Source: Ananas comosus (Eukaryota > Streptophyta > Magnoliopsida > Poales > Bromeliaceae). Taken from it: a stretch of 64,000 nucleotides of DNA. Below, one piece after another: positions 54,540 to 64,000 of the stretch. A model generated the notes under the pieces. It was given only the letters and a program-made list of their open reading frames with translations, did not search any database and was not told the origin of the DNA. The DNA lies in assembly GCF_001540865.1 (NCBI RefSeq), contig NC_033637.1, positions 7,960,420-8,024,419 on the forward strand, read 5' to 3'. The position numbers and the translations under genes are program-made. The stretch's first letter is position 1, and each line of letters opens with the position of its first letter.

Positions 54540-57143
54540 TATCACGCCCCGGGACTCAGCGGAAGCCCGCCCAGCACGTGCACAGACCCGCCATACGTCT
54601 AAAACATGTAAGGCGTCTAAAACAAAACGATAAATGAGACAATAAAAAAAAAACAACTAGAAGTATCAGAGCAATATACAACATCTAGAAACTAAAACAA
54701 TTTGAAGAGTAGAGAGCTAAAATCACTAAATAAACCATAAAGTAGTACAACCAAAGATCCAAATACAAGTGCTAAAAGAATACATAGGTGGTCTCTATAC
54801 ATGGAAATAAAATCTCTCGCTCTCCCAAAACATAAAAAGAGGGGAAACCACCTAAGAGTAAAAGCAAATCCTCGCTATCTAGCTAGTGATCCCCTTGCCG
54901 CGGTCCCGTACCTCCGCCGGTGCAGAGGGCTCTGAAAGAAAAACATAAAACAGAAGGCGTGAGAACTATTAAATAATAGTTTCCAGTGGGCAATTATTGA
55001 CTTCAGTGAAATGCACCACTAGTCCCAAAACTAAACAAGTAAGGTAAGTAAGACAGGTAAGAATAATATGAACAAATAAATCACTGAAATGGAAGCTCAC
55101 TATAGCATGATGTCACTACTATCATCAGTAATAATCTACCACATGATCTCTACTTAGCATGAATTTGCATAAGTAATAAACTACCACATGATCTCTACAT
55201 AGTATGAATTTGCATAAGTAATAAACTACCATGGCATAATTGCAGAAGTATAAGCCCAACACAATAATCACAAGCTAGAATGGTAATGTGTCATTAACTA
55301 CTATTCTAGTCAATGTCCAAAAGGTACAATATGTCACCAGTAACCCAATCCTGTGGAAGCTACCCGTAGGTAGTCCGGCCTGCGCCATGCCACCAATGGC
55401 CCCGTGGTAGTCAACATCCCCACTCTAGGAATGAACCTCCCCCACGCCATCCCATTTTGGCGCCCAATCTCGCACAGGCGAGCATATGTCGCGATGGCTA
55501 TCTCCGGAGTGCCAACTTGTAGGAAGCGACCCTCACAAATATGTGCGAATGAGCACAATGGCATGCAAGCGAATAAGTCAGTCTCAGGTCCCAGTAGTTC
55601 ATCACTGTTTCATCGGATCTAAAATCCGGAATACAGCACACGTCCCAAAGGCTTGCCTCTATGTCATCGTGTATAAAACACGGAATATAGTAACTGTCTC
55701 AATGGCCTATCTTTATGTCATCATGTCTAAAACATGAAATTTAGTAGATTTCCAGTGGCTTATCATAATGTCTCTAAGTTGCAGTTCAACAATTTTCTAG
55801 TTCAAGTGCCCCTTTATGACACTTTTGCTTACTATGTCCCAATATAAATAATAAGTCTAAAAGCTTGTCATTCTAATCATTTTCCACACAAGAAACATGA
55901 TCTTACATCATTCGTTAGAACATTAAACTCATGCATACTAACAATGCATTTGCTTCTCTCTACAACATAAAGTCAATTTTTTCATGATGCATAATATAGG
56001 AGTTTTAAACATTCTAAAATTCATATAAATTCTATTCAACATGTATATGCATACATTTATAGTATACAAAAATATTTAACCACGTAGGAGGCATTTCCCC
56101 CTATTTCAATGAAGTGAAACCCACCAAAAGCTCCGCGCGGGCGTCCGAAACGTTAACGAAGCTTCGATAATCACTCCTAGCACCCTAAGAGATAGGCTAG
56201 GGGAGTTACAACATCGAAACGATAATTCATGAGTTCAAACATTAAGTAACCCAAGGAAAGGGCTAAAAACTCACCGAAAATGGTGAAAATCTCTCTTGAT
56301 CTCCAAAAGGGAGCAAGAATCCTTCAAAACCAATTTAAAGGAAGGTTCTAATAAGATCAATCAAGATCAAAAAGCCTCAACTCAAAAATCTCCATTTCTA
56401 ACCCTAAATCTCAAAACCTAAGGTTTCAACTAGCATAAAGCAACAAAACACAAATCTAGAGGAAAGAAACTTGTTGCTTACCTCTTGAAAGCTCCAAACC
56501 AAGCCTAGAGTCCTCTAGGGTTGAAGGTTGATCCTAAAACAAGCTCCAATCCCGAAATCCAAGCTTCTCCCATGGAGGAATCCAACAAGAAGCAAAGAAG
56601 AGCAAAGGGAAAGAGATCAAAACCCACAAAAATCCATCAAAAATGGAAAAGAACTCAAGATGGGGAGTTCTTAGCTCTTCTCCATAGGTCTAGGGCTCAA
56701 AAGAGCAGCTAAGGGGACTGGGGTGGTATTTAAAGAGGTTGCAACAATTGCAAATACACCCCTCCTCGAAAACAGCCAAGTCTGCATTGTGTACCGGTAC
56801 ATAGGAAAATGTATTGGTACACTTCCTACGAAACAGCCCAACCCGAGCCTCGGGTTGGCAGAAAACCAATAGTGTACCGGTACAACCATCAAGGTGTACC
56901 GGTACAAATCCTGTACCGGTACAACCATCAAGGCTGTACCGGTACACAGCCTGGCTGAGGCTGACCCGAGAGCAGGACCAACAATCCATCTTTGTGGATT
57001 TTGGTACAAGCTTTAAACCTCAATTCTCGGGACTCGAACCATAGGTCGGAACGCTGTCCACAACCCTCCACGAAGTGTGGAAAAGTTCGGAACACAAATC
57101 AAACACTCGAACCTCACTATTTGCAACGGTTCAGTGTGTTACA
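54540..57143 (-). repeat. del-like 5' LTR (right copy), 2.60 kb
   Basis: Partner of 38681-41337. Its inner end reads TATCACGCC instead of TGTCACGCC, so the terminal CA on the minus strand is mutated. TATA-like box on the minus strand at 56727-56734, and a splice-donor-like AGAG|GTAAGC at 56482/56481. Confidence 0.92.
56793..56943. repeat. TGTACCGGTACA palindrome array in U3 of the del-like LTR (right)
   Basis: ACCGGT at 56793, 56876, 56898, 56915 and 56938. A sixth site reads GTATTGGTAC (56811-56820), where the left copy has an intact palindrome. The block 56915-56946 is the part shared with the Sirevirus-like LTR (53412-53443). Confidence 0.9.
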
Positions 57144-57148
57144 GCGGC

Positions 57149-58005
57149 CGCTTCTCTACATTGGGCCGTGAACCGGGCTACATGCTTGACCGTATTCTCG
57201 ATCTTATCTCCCGAGAACTTGTCGAACTTCGGCATTTTTCAGTTTGCCGGATACGGATGTTCTGCGTCTATATTCGTGGGATAAGGGGAACGAAATACAG
57301 GCTGCACTGCCGGCCTTGCACCAACTCCAACAGTATTTCGGATGGCTTCTTCGATTTGCGCATATATTTCATTATTGTTTTCCTACAAAGGAACTTGTGC
57401 TTGTACTGCATTCGGTCCTTGTAATGGTCCGAAGTTTTGTACTATGGAATTGCTCCTTAAATATTTGGAGCCTCCCCCCCAGCTCTAGCCCCTACATTTT
57501 GGGGCTGGTACGTTGCCATCGGCGGAGGTGGTGGCAATTCCCATGTAATATTCGGCTGTTGACCGGTATTGACGACGGCCGGTCTGTAAACCGCTTGAAA
57601 TGGTGCCCCCTGATATTGGGGTTGTCCATTTACCGGTATCGTAGGATTTTGCAATACTGGTGTCATCATAGGCCCTTGTAAGCCTGTCATTGGTTGCTCA
57701 TTTCGAGACAATAATTGCCCTATTCGTGCAATATTTTCATTATAGGCCGTGATAGCGGCCAGCACCGCGTCTAGTCGAGCGGTACTTTGATGGATATTTT
57801 GATCTAAAGTTTGTAGGACTTGGCTCATTTGGCCGAGCGCCTGAGTTAGACTCGGCTCTTGATGAGCCGACTGTCCACTAGTTTCTCCTTCAACTGGCAA
57901 AATTGTTTGACATTCGCCAGCATTGTCTGAATCACTAGGTTGATCACTTCCAGAATTTCTAGGAACAACCCTTTTGCGCAAATTCATGGCATTATCATCA
58001 GCCAT
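57149..58005 (-). pseudogene. Tat-like gag, N-terminal part
   Basis: It starts at 58005 (MADDNAMNLRKRVVPRNSG), 36 bp from the primer site, and is open for 182 codons to 57457. A Gln/Ser/Thr-rich region and a likely helical segment (LGQMSQVLQTLDQNIHQS) are followed by Pro/Gln-rich sequence. After 57457 the frame breaks and continues poorly towards the insertion point at 57148. The gag core lies left of 38680. Function: structural capsid protein of the retroelement. Confidence 0.75.
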
Positions 58006-58040
58006 AATTTCAATAAAAATATGAATTTACCTAAAATCGA

Positions 58041-58058
58041 GTCCCACCGGGCGTGCCA
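58041..58058 (-). promoter_or_regulatory. Primer binding site of the Tat-like element
   Basis: The minus strand reads TGGCACGCCCGGTGGGAC, a primer site unlike the iMet sites of the other elements and of a kind seen in Tat-lineage gypsy elements. I do not assign the tRNA with certainty. Confidence 0.7.
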
Positions 58059-58063
58059 AAAAT

Positions 58064-58345
58064 TATTAGTAGCCGAATTTTTCGACCTTTGACCCAGTCA
58101 AAGATCTTCCTCGCGAAGCGCGTCGGGGTTGAAACGGCTCCGAAATATGACCCTCGAAGTTTGCGCCCTTCGACAGATCAAGCGATTCGGCTGATGAAGG
58201 ATCGGATCAGCCGGGTTCGAAGACCTTTACCGTAAAATCGGTTCGGCTGGATGAGCCGAATGTATGAACTGTGCAGGGATCAATATCAGCAGAAGAGCCG
58301 AATAGAAGAAGTACAGAGTAACTGGTCGGCTGAAAGAGCCGAATG

Positions 58346-58397
<52 letters not shown>

Positions 58398-58996
58398 NTA
58401 TATATATATATATATATATTAATTAAACAGAGTGTGCTCAAAGGGCATACAGACTCTGCAAATATAGTTTACAACAGAGTGATGCCCGTGGGGCAGAAAG
58501 ACTCTGCAAATGTAGTCTACAACAGAGTGATGCCCGTGGGGCAGACAGACTCCAGAGTTCTACTTAGCGAACTACTCCTAGGAAAGCAGTAAATGCGGAA
58601 AAGAAAAAGATTACATTTAGACTATTACTAGAAAAGCGATAAAATGCAGAAGAAATAAGGGTGGTCTTTTGTTCGCAGGGAAAAAAGACCCCTATTGCAG
58701 GCTTTGAAATTACTATTTATAATAATATCAACCCACATTATTGGTTGGTTGGGGGAGTGGTTGTAACCATGAACGTGGAAGTTACGTCTCACTTTTCATA
58801 GAAGTTACGTCCCACTTCACATGGAAGTTATGCCCCACTTTACATGAAAGTTACGCCCCACTTCTCAACCGTTCCCGTCTAAACACTTTTGGCCTTCAAG
58901 CGCCTTATTGCCAACTCCTAGTGTATCACGTGTCCTTATTTTTTTGGCTCATACGTGGGTTAGGTCGGCGTGTTCATTTCAAACTTGGCATCAACA
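58064..58996 (-). repeat. Tat-like 5' LTR (right copy)
   Basis: 933 bp. It contains a (TA)n run (about 58349-58421, with an N at 58398) much longer than in the left copy, and the four 23-bp U3 repeats at 58777-58868. The inner edge reads TATTAGTAGCC against TGTTGGTAGCC in the left copy. Confidence 0.88.
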
Positions 58997-59761
58997 GTCT
59001 CGTCAATATCAAACCAACCCTGCCTTCTGTCCGCCTCGAGACGGAGTGAAATATATATCACATAATCTGCCCCCTGGGCCAGCGATACGATCCGGTGCCA
59101 CGGCAACTGGGCCACATATGAACCGAAAAAAACTAAGTTTGAAACCTTGTTATACCGGAAGAAACTAGACGCAAAACTGTAAAAGGTAAATATACAGGGC
59201 TAATTTCTGAAGAAACCCTTATTAAAGTATGGAATTAATATTTTTAATATGAGAACAATCTTTGTATCACACGGTAACAAGTAATGTTCTAGTAGAAACT
59301 GGCTACTGCTGGAATTAATGCTTGCCCGCATTGGCATCAAAAGTTGGGCACCGGGTCAAATCTGTTCGGAAACAGAGCTCTTTTAATGTTGGCTTATCTG
59401 TCAGTCGCGTCGGATCTGCCACTCGGTTGAAAGTTATGAGACAAGTCCGCGGCTCGCTGATTGAACCTCAAACCTTCCACGGTTGACTAGTCAATGTTTT
59501 CAAATTATCTGCACGTCGACTACAAATTCAAGTGGTGTGCTACTGAGAAAAAGAACGTGATTAGCTCAGCTGGAACTATCAACAAATATTTTTTGAGTAG
59601 AATTTTCTTTTTTAAAAAAAAAATCATAATAACTTCTTCATTTAAATTCAGTTGTTACATAGCTGTTGTAACCTACAACAAGAAGTTTTCATTTGAAGAT
59701 TGTATTTGGAAATTATGATTGTCTGATCAAATTCCTGTAGGCCGTCACATTTTTATTTTTA

Positions 59762-59792
<31 letters not shown>

Positions 59793-60217
59793 TTATTTTT
59801 TTCTCAGAACAGATCCGCAAAGTGCCCCTAATTTTCATTCCTACCTTGATTGAATCTTTTGGATTAAGTGGACCCCGGTAGAGACCATCGTGCCAATTTC
59901 CAGTTTTCAACATCGACGGCTTGGGTGTCGCAGATTTCAAAGGCGCCCTCGCAGTGTAGACTAGACCGTGTTGTTGACACTACTATAAAATTGGATTTTA
60001 TTGACAATTATTTTTTAAAGTTTTTTGATAATTATAATTATCGTTAAATACTTTCATGACAATTGTGATAATTAACTATCATTATTGATAAGGACGGTAA
60101 AAAATATTATGACATTTATTCTATAAAAGTTTAAACAACTGCCGCTAAATACTATCTAACAACAACTATTATAAATATTACTATAATTAATTATATGTGG
60201 CATAAAAAATAATACTA
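58997..60217. other. Flank of the nested element, no recognisable gene
   Basis: No convincing ORF. 59749-59800 is a (TTTTA)n microsatellite. 59970-60200 has repeated GACAATTA/TAATTATC words, like part of a decayed inverted-repeat element. Confidence 0.45.
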
Positions 60218-61672
60218 GGGGCCTGTTTGGATGCACAGTAAAAAATGTCCATAAAATTTATAAACTGTGGTTTCGGTCTAGATGAAATAGAGAATGCTGC
60301 AACTCTAAAAAATTCCATGGACTCAATTTAAGACTATTTGGATGCGCATTGTGCAATTTCACAAAATTTTTCTAAATTTTAAAAAATAAAAGTTAAAATT
60401 TAAAATTAAAATTTTAATAAAAATTTAAAATTTAAAATTTAAAATTTATGTGAAATGTGAAAAATTAAATTTTCAAATTTCAAATTTGATGTGAAATGTG
60501 AAATTTTAAATTTTCAATTTTGAAATTTGAAATTTCAAAATTTAAAATTTCAAATTTAACAAATCTAAATTTAATTTTTAAATTTTTTAATTTAAAATTT
60601 TAAAATAAAAAATTTAAAATTTAAATTTGAAAATTTGAAATTATTAGATTTTAATTAAATTTAAAAAATAAATTTAAAATTTTAAAAATAAATTTAATAT
60701 TTAAAGTATAAAATTGAAATTTGAACTACGAGGTTTGAGATTTGAAATTTAAATTTAAAATTTAATTTTAAAAGTTAAATTTTAAAATTTAAAGTTTGAA
60801 ATTTAAAATTTAAATTTTTAAAGTTAAATTTTAAAATTTAAAGTTTGAAATTTAAATTTAAATTTTAAATTTTAATTTTAAATTTTAAATTTGAAATTTT
60901 ATTTTAAATAAAAAATTTAAAATTTAAAAAATTAAATTTAAAATTGAAATTATGAATTTTAATTTAAAATTTTAAAAATAAATTTCAAATTTGAAATTCG
61001 AACTATGAGATTTGAGATTTGAGATTTGAGATTTGAGATTCGAGATTTGAGATTTAAAATTTAAAATTTAAATTTTAATTTTAAATTTTAAATTTTAAAT
61101 TTTAAATTACTTTGAAATTTTTAAAATTCAAATTTTAAATTTAAATCTAATTAATTAAATTTTAAAATTTGAAATTCTCTGAGTTTAAAAAATTTAAAAT
61201 TTGAAATTTATTATTTGTTAAACTAAAATTTAAAATTTGATATTCGAAAATAAAAATTTGAATTTATACAATTAAAAAATAAAAAATTTAAAATTTGACA
61301 TTTAAAATTTGAAATTATAAAATTTAAATTTGTTATATTTAGAATTTAAAAATCAAAATTTTAAATTTAAAATTAAAATTTTATTATAAAATTTAAAATT
61401 TAAAATCTTTATAGAAATTTAAAATTTTATTTTGAAATTTAAAAGTTTGAACTTTGATGCATTTTTTAAATAAGGGAGCTTAAGAATGGTGGATTTTTTT
61501 TCTTTTGGTTAGAGTGAATTATACTTTTACTCTTTTTTTTGAAGTATAGTTTAACTATACTCTAAAAATTACGTTACTTTTTTTTCTTCCAAACGCTTCA
61601 TAGGATATTTTTCCTACCGACGTAGCATAGTTTAACTATACTACGTTTTTAGAAGTATCCAAACGGGGATTG
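60218..61672. mobile_element. Possible MITE-like element filled with AAATTT-word DNA
   Basis: The left edge GGGGCCTGTTTGGATGC and the right edge GTATCCAAACGGGG are imperfect inverted repeats (11 of 13 in the core). The middle (about 60365-61440) is almost pure AAATTT/TTTAAA/GAAATTT sequence with a short GAGATTT tandem run near 61005-61055. I could not confirm a target duplication. Confidence 0.4.
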
Positions 61673-61859
61673 CCAAATAAGATTTATAGCAGTAATTGTA
61701 ATTAATATTAAAATGCTTGATTCACGGCAAACCACTCTAATAAATTGAAATATTAAAATATAATCATAGCAAAAGAGCATTAATAATTTGTAACAAATAA
61801 TCCTAACTCACAAATTATGATTTTAATATTCAAATTAAATTTCGGACTTGAGTTTCTAC

Positions 61860-62495
61860 CATAGTTAGTTAATTCGGGTATGGCAAAAATTCGGTACGGG
61901 TATAATTCGGATAAAATTCGTCTTCTAATTTTTAAATTTGTTGAAAAATATGGCTAAAAAATAAATTTGTCAATTATTCAGATACGTGATTTATACGGAT
62001 ATTATATGTTCACCAATTAAAAATTCGGCTATTAAATTAAGTTTTTTTTCTCTCAAGATTTATGCTATTCCTGATAGAATTAGAGAATAAACGAATTAAT
62101 AAATAAATAAAACTCCGTATTATATCAAACGATAAAAAAATGAATTAATTGAATTAAAACATCGAGAAAGAAGAAGATCAGAATTCTTTATACTTATAAA
62201 TTCGANNNNNNNNNNNGGGGGGGGGAGGTTGACGAAAGGTTTATTTTTTTCTTTTTCTGTTTTGGGCGAGGCGAAGGCTTTTTTTTTTCTGTTTCGGGCA
62301 AGCCGCGAGGCCCACGACCACGAGCGCGAGCGCCCGCCGAACCGTCTTTTTGGCCAAATAATTCGGCGCCCGGGAATTATTCGTGAATAAGTATTTTTTT
62401 ACCCAAAAACACTTTTTTTTTCCGAATTTTTTGGAAAAATACGAATACGGCAGTTTAATTTGTTTTTTCAAAAATTCGCGAATTATCTAACTATG
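61860..62495. mobile_element. hAT-type inverted-repeat element, about 636 bp
   Basis: The ends CATAGTTAGTTAATTCG and CGAATTATCTAACTATG are inverted repeats. The flanking 8-mers GTTTCTAC (61852-61859) and GTTTCCAC (62496-62503) match at 7 of 8 positions, as for a hAT target duplication. It contains an 11-N gap (62206-62216) followed by G- and T-runs, so the interior may be misassembled. No transposase seen. Confidence 0.7.
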
Positions 62496-62845
62496 GTTTC
62501 CACAACAAAAAACTTGTTTGAATTTTAGCCGATCAATAACAAACTCTGAATGATATTAAACACCTAAAAAACTCAAATTCTAAATCCTTAGGCCTTATTG
62601 TTCCACTTTTTTAAGGTTCACTCAGGTCGATGGTAAGATCTGGCTGCTTGCAAAGTAACATTTGTAATTAATAGCAAGAATAAGCAATTCAGTAATAAAA
62701 AATAAATGTGAATCACAAAAATATTCATTTGAAGTTGAACAAGAAAGGATAATAAAATTAAGGAAAAAATCCAAACAAAATCAAAGCATCAAAAGTTTGC
62801 AATAGATTCATAATTAAGCAACAGTCATCACCCTCTTTAATGATA
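62496..62845. other. AT-rich spacer
   Basis: No gene recognised; it ends at the A preceding the inverted Helitron end. Confidence 0.4.
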
Positions 62846-63080
62846 CTAGTGAAGGCCCGCGCTTCGCAGCGGAAAATTCACGCAATTTTTAAAATATTTT
62901 TAACAAAATTTTTTAATTTTTTAATTTTTTAAATCTAATTTAAAATTTTAAACCTCAAAAAATTTAATATAAAATTATATATAATAAATAAATATATATT
63001 TATAAATAAAATTATATATAAGTTAAAATTAAAATTTATATAAAATTTAAAATTTAAAATTATAAAATTCACTCTCTTGA
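62846..63080 (-). mobile_element. Helitron 3' end, minus orientation
   Basis: On the minus strand the sequence ends GCGAAGCGCGGGCCTTCACTAG followed by T, the canonical CTAG|T Helitron terminus with a subterminal GC hairpin. The last ~30 bp match the end of the plus-strand Helitron at 23940-23967. The AT-rich interior continues to about 63060. The 5' end is not seen in the window, and the right limit given is arbitrary. Confidence 0.6.
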
Positions 63081-63719
63081 GCTCTCTCTGCATAGATGTA
63101 GGTATAATTATAGAGTATCAGGGAACCGAATAGCGAAAACAAATATATTCCCCTATCTTTCTAGCTTCTAGATCATTATGATTTATTTAAAATTTTATTT
63201 ACAATGTTAACTTCATAGCAGGAATATTGACATCAAACAAAGCATAACGTAAAATGAATTAGTACCCTTATGTATTATTCTATCTTAGTATGTATACGCC
63301 TCACTAAAAGCAGACCCAATTATCAACTGGAGGAAAATTTAAATGGAAAAATAGCTTACACAGTAATTGCAAAAAAAAAACTACAATTATAGATCTAAAT
63401 AAATATAGGCCGTCTAAAAGAAAAATGTCTTGAAAAATATCAGCAGATCATGAGTCGAGAGGAGGAAAATAGGCCTCTTTATGGACCTAGAGGACAATTG
63501 AAGAATGGATGCGCGATTGCGTATGGTATTATCCTTTCTAAGCTTTCCTTTCTTTCATCTATAATAATTGCCCCAAAAAAATACATTCAAGAATTAAGTA
63601 TTAATAAAGAAAAATGGTATACACATAAATTAAATAATTTTTGATTGGATTGAAGGGAAAAGAAAAAAAAAAAAAAAAAAAAAAAAAAGAAATAACAAAA
63701 AAAAAACAAAAAAAAAAAC

Positions 63720-63756
<37 letters not shown>

Positions 63757-64000
63757 GGAAAAAAATTATCAACGACTAGTATAAGCGAGAGTAGGAAAAA
63801 AACTTTATAGATAGCAGCATGAAAAACCTGGGAATGAAGCCTATTCTTCTCATTTCATTTTTGGCTAAGTGCAAATGAGTTAAGAGTAATTTAGAGACCG
63901 GCCTCGCCTCTTTCTTTCTTTTACCCTCTGAGTCATCACTGTCGAAAAAAGAAGTATGGGAATAGCAAAAAGCATGCAATCCCACATGCTTGTTCAAGGT
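63081..64000. other. No recognised gene; homopolymer-rich stretch at 63660-63757
   Basis: 63660-63757 is nearly all A with sparse C/G interruptions and may reflect poor assembly. The minus strand at 63997-63830 has a short open frame of reasonable composition that I do not recognise; it could be an exon of a gene beyond the window. Confidence 0.35.

Larger units (their letters stand above)
38681..57143 (-). mobile_element. del/Tekay-like gypsy element with both LTRs, interrupted by a Sirevirus-like element
   Basis: LTRs are at 38681-41337 and 54540-57143. The GCGGC duplication is perfect (38676-38680 and 57144-57148). The primer site is at 54520-54531, and a polypurine tract adjoins the left LTR (TAGGAGGGGTGAA on the minus strand, 41338-41350). 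Without the nested insert it is about 10.5 kb and contains gag, protease, RT, RNase H, integrase and a chromodomain-like tail in standard gypsy order. Many stops and frameshifts. Confidence 0.95.
36951..58996 (-). mobile_element. Tat-like gypsy element, gag only, interrupted by the nested elements
   Basis: LTRs are at 36951-37880 and 58064-58996. The primer site lies next to the right LTR and a purine tract next to the left LTR. Subtracting the nested insertion leaves about 3.6 kb, with only gag inside. Pol is absent, so the element is non-autonomous. The flanks are GCCTT (36946-36950) and GTCTC (58997-59001), which may be a target duplication that has diverged at two positions. Confidence 0.85.

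Noticed and set aside
40865..57044. Overlapping ORFs on both strands at 40865-41238, 46463-46819, 53255-53611 and 56671-57044 with recurring V-P-V-Q / Y-R-Y words
   Set aside because: They are translations of the TGTACCGGTACA palindrome arrays; the palindrome gives the same words on both strands. No start context, family or conservation supports a protein.
107..57151. NotI sites (GCGGCCGC) near 107 and at 57144 as signs of vector sequence
   Set aside because: The site at 57144 is explained by the GCGGC target duplication inside gag coding sequence, and neither is next to recognisable vector DNA.
63587..63772. Phe-rich minus-strand ORF
   Set aside because: Translation of a poly-A stretch, possibly an assembly artefact.

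Overview
The window is plant nuclear DNA from a transposon-dense, probably heterochromatic stretch. Every recognisable coding region belongs to a transposable element, or to a host-gene fragment carried by one. I see no complete host gene, tRNA, rRNA or CRISPR array. The mixture of Ty3/gypsy, Ty1/copia, LINE, Helitron, CACTA and hAT remnants is typical of an angiosperm. The very GC-rich captured kinase exon suggests a monocot. Pineapple or a relative is only a weak guess. There are assembly gaps at 19898-19997 (exactly 100 N), 22142-22476 and 62206-62216, and one N at 58398.

Layout. 1-6357: two LTR-like pieces in opposite orientation, then a decayed gypsy pol split by a CACTA-type MITE (target duplication AAA) and ending in a short LTR. 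7716-13500: sequence rich in GGTTCGGTTCA-like words, carrying a solo LTR on the minus strand (8508-13377, duplication ACGGT). That LTR is itself interrupted by a second solo LTR (8635-11328, duplication ATAGA). 13517-19097: a 5'-truncated del/Tekay-like gypsy element with its 3' LTR. 19367-23967: Helitron material; the copy at 21565-23967 carries protein-kinase (CIPK-like) and PPR-like fragments. 24942-26834: a plant-mobile-domain pseudogene and an isolated LTR. 27746-28942: a 5'-truncated LINE with a 14-bp duplication. 29059-31887: a copia deletion derivative with both LTRs (duplication CTAGC). 32307-32901: a hAT-type MITE (8-bp duplication).

36951-58996 is a three-level nest. A gag-only Tat-like gypsy element (minus strand) is interrupted inside gag by a del/Tekay-like gypsy element (38681-57143, minus strand, duplication GCGGC). 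That element is interrupted in its 5' leader by a Sirevirus-like copia element (46264-54262, plus strand, duplication GATAA). The innermost element has gag but no pol, and instead carries a second ORF behind what looks like its own promoter and 5'UTR intron. 59000-64000 is AT-rich DNA with two terminal-inverted-repeat elements and a minus-strand Helitron 3' end.

The signal I find most interesting is regulatory. Several LTR families here carry short motif arrays upstream of their TATA boxes. Two unrelated superfamilies, the Sirevirus-like copia element and the del-like gypsy element, share the 12-bp palindrome TGTACCGGTACA and a 32-bp block around it (30/32 identical). The same palindrome also stands in front of the second ORF of the Sirevirus-like element. 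A separate solo LTR keeps the ACCGGT core with different flanks.
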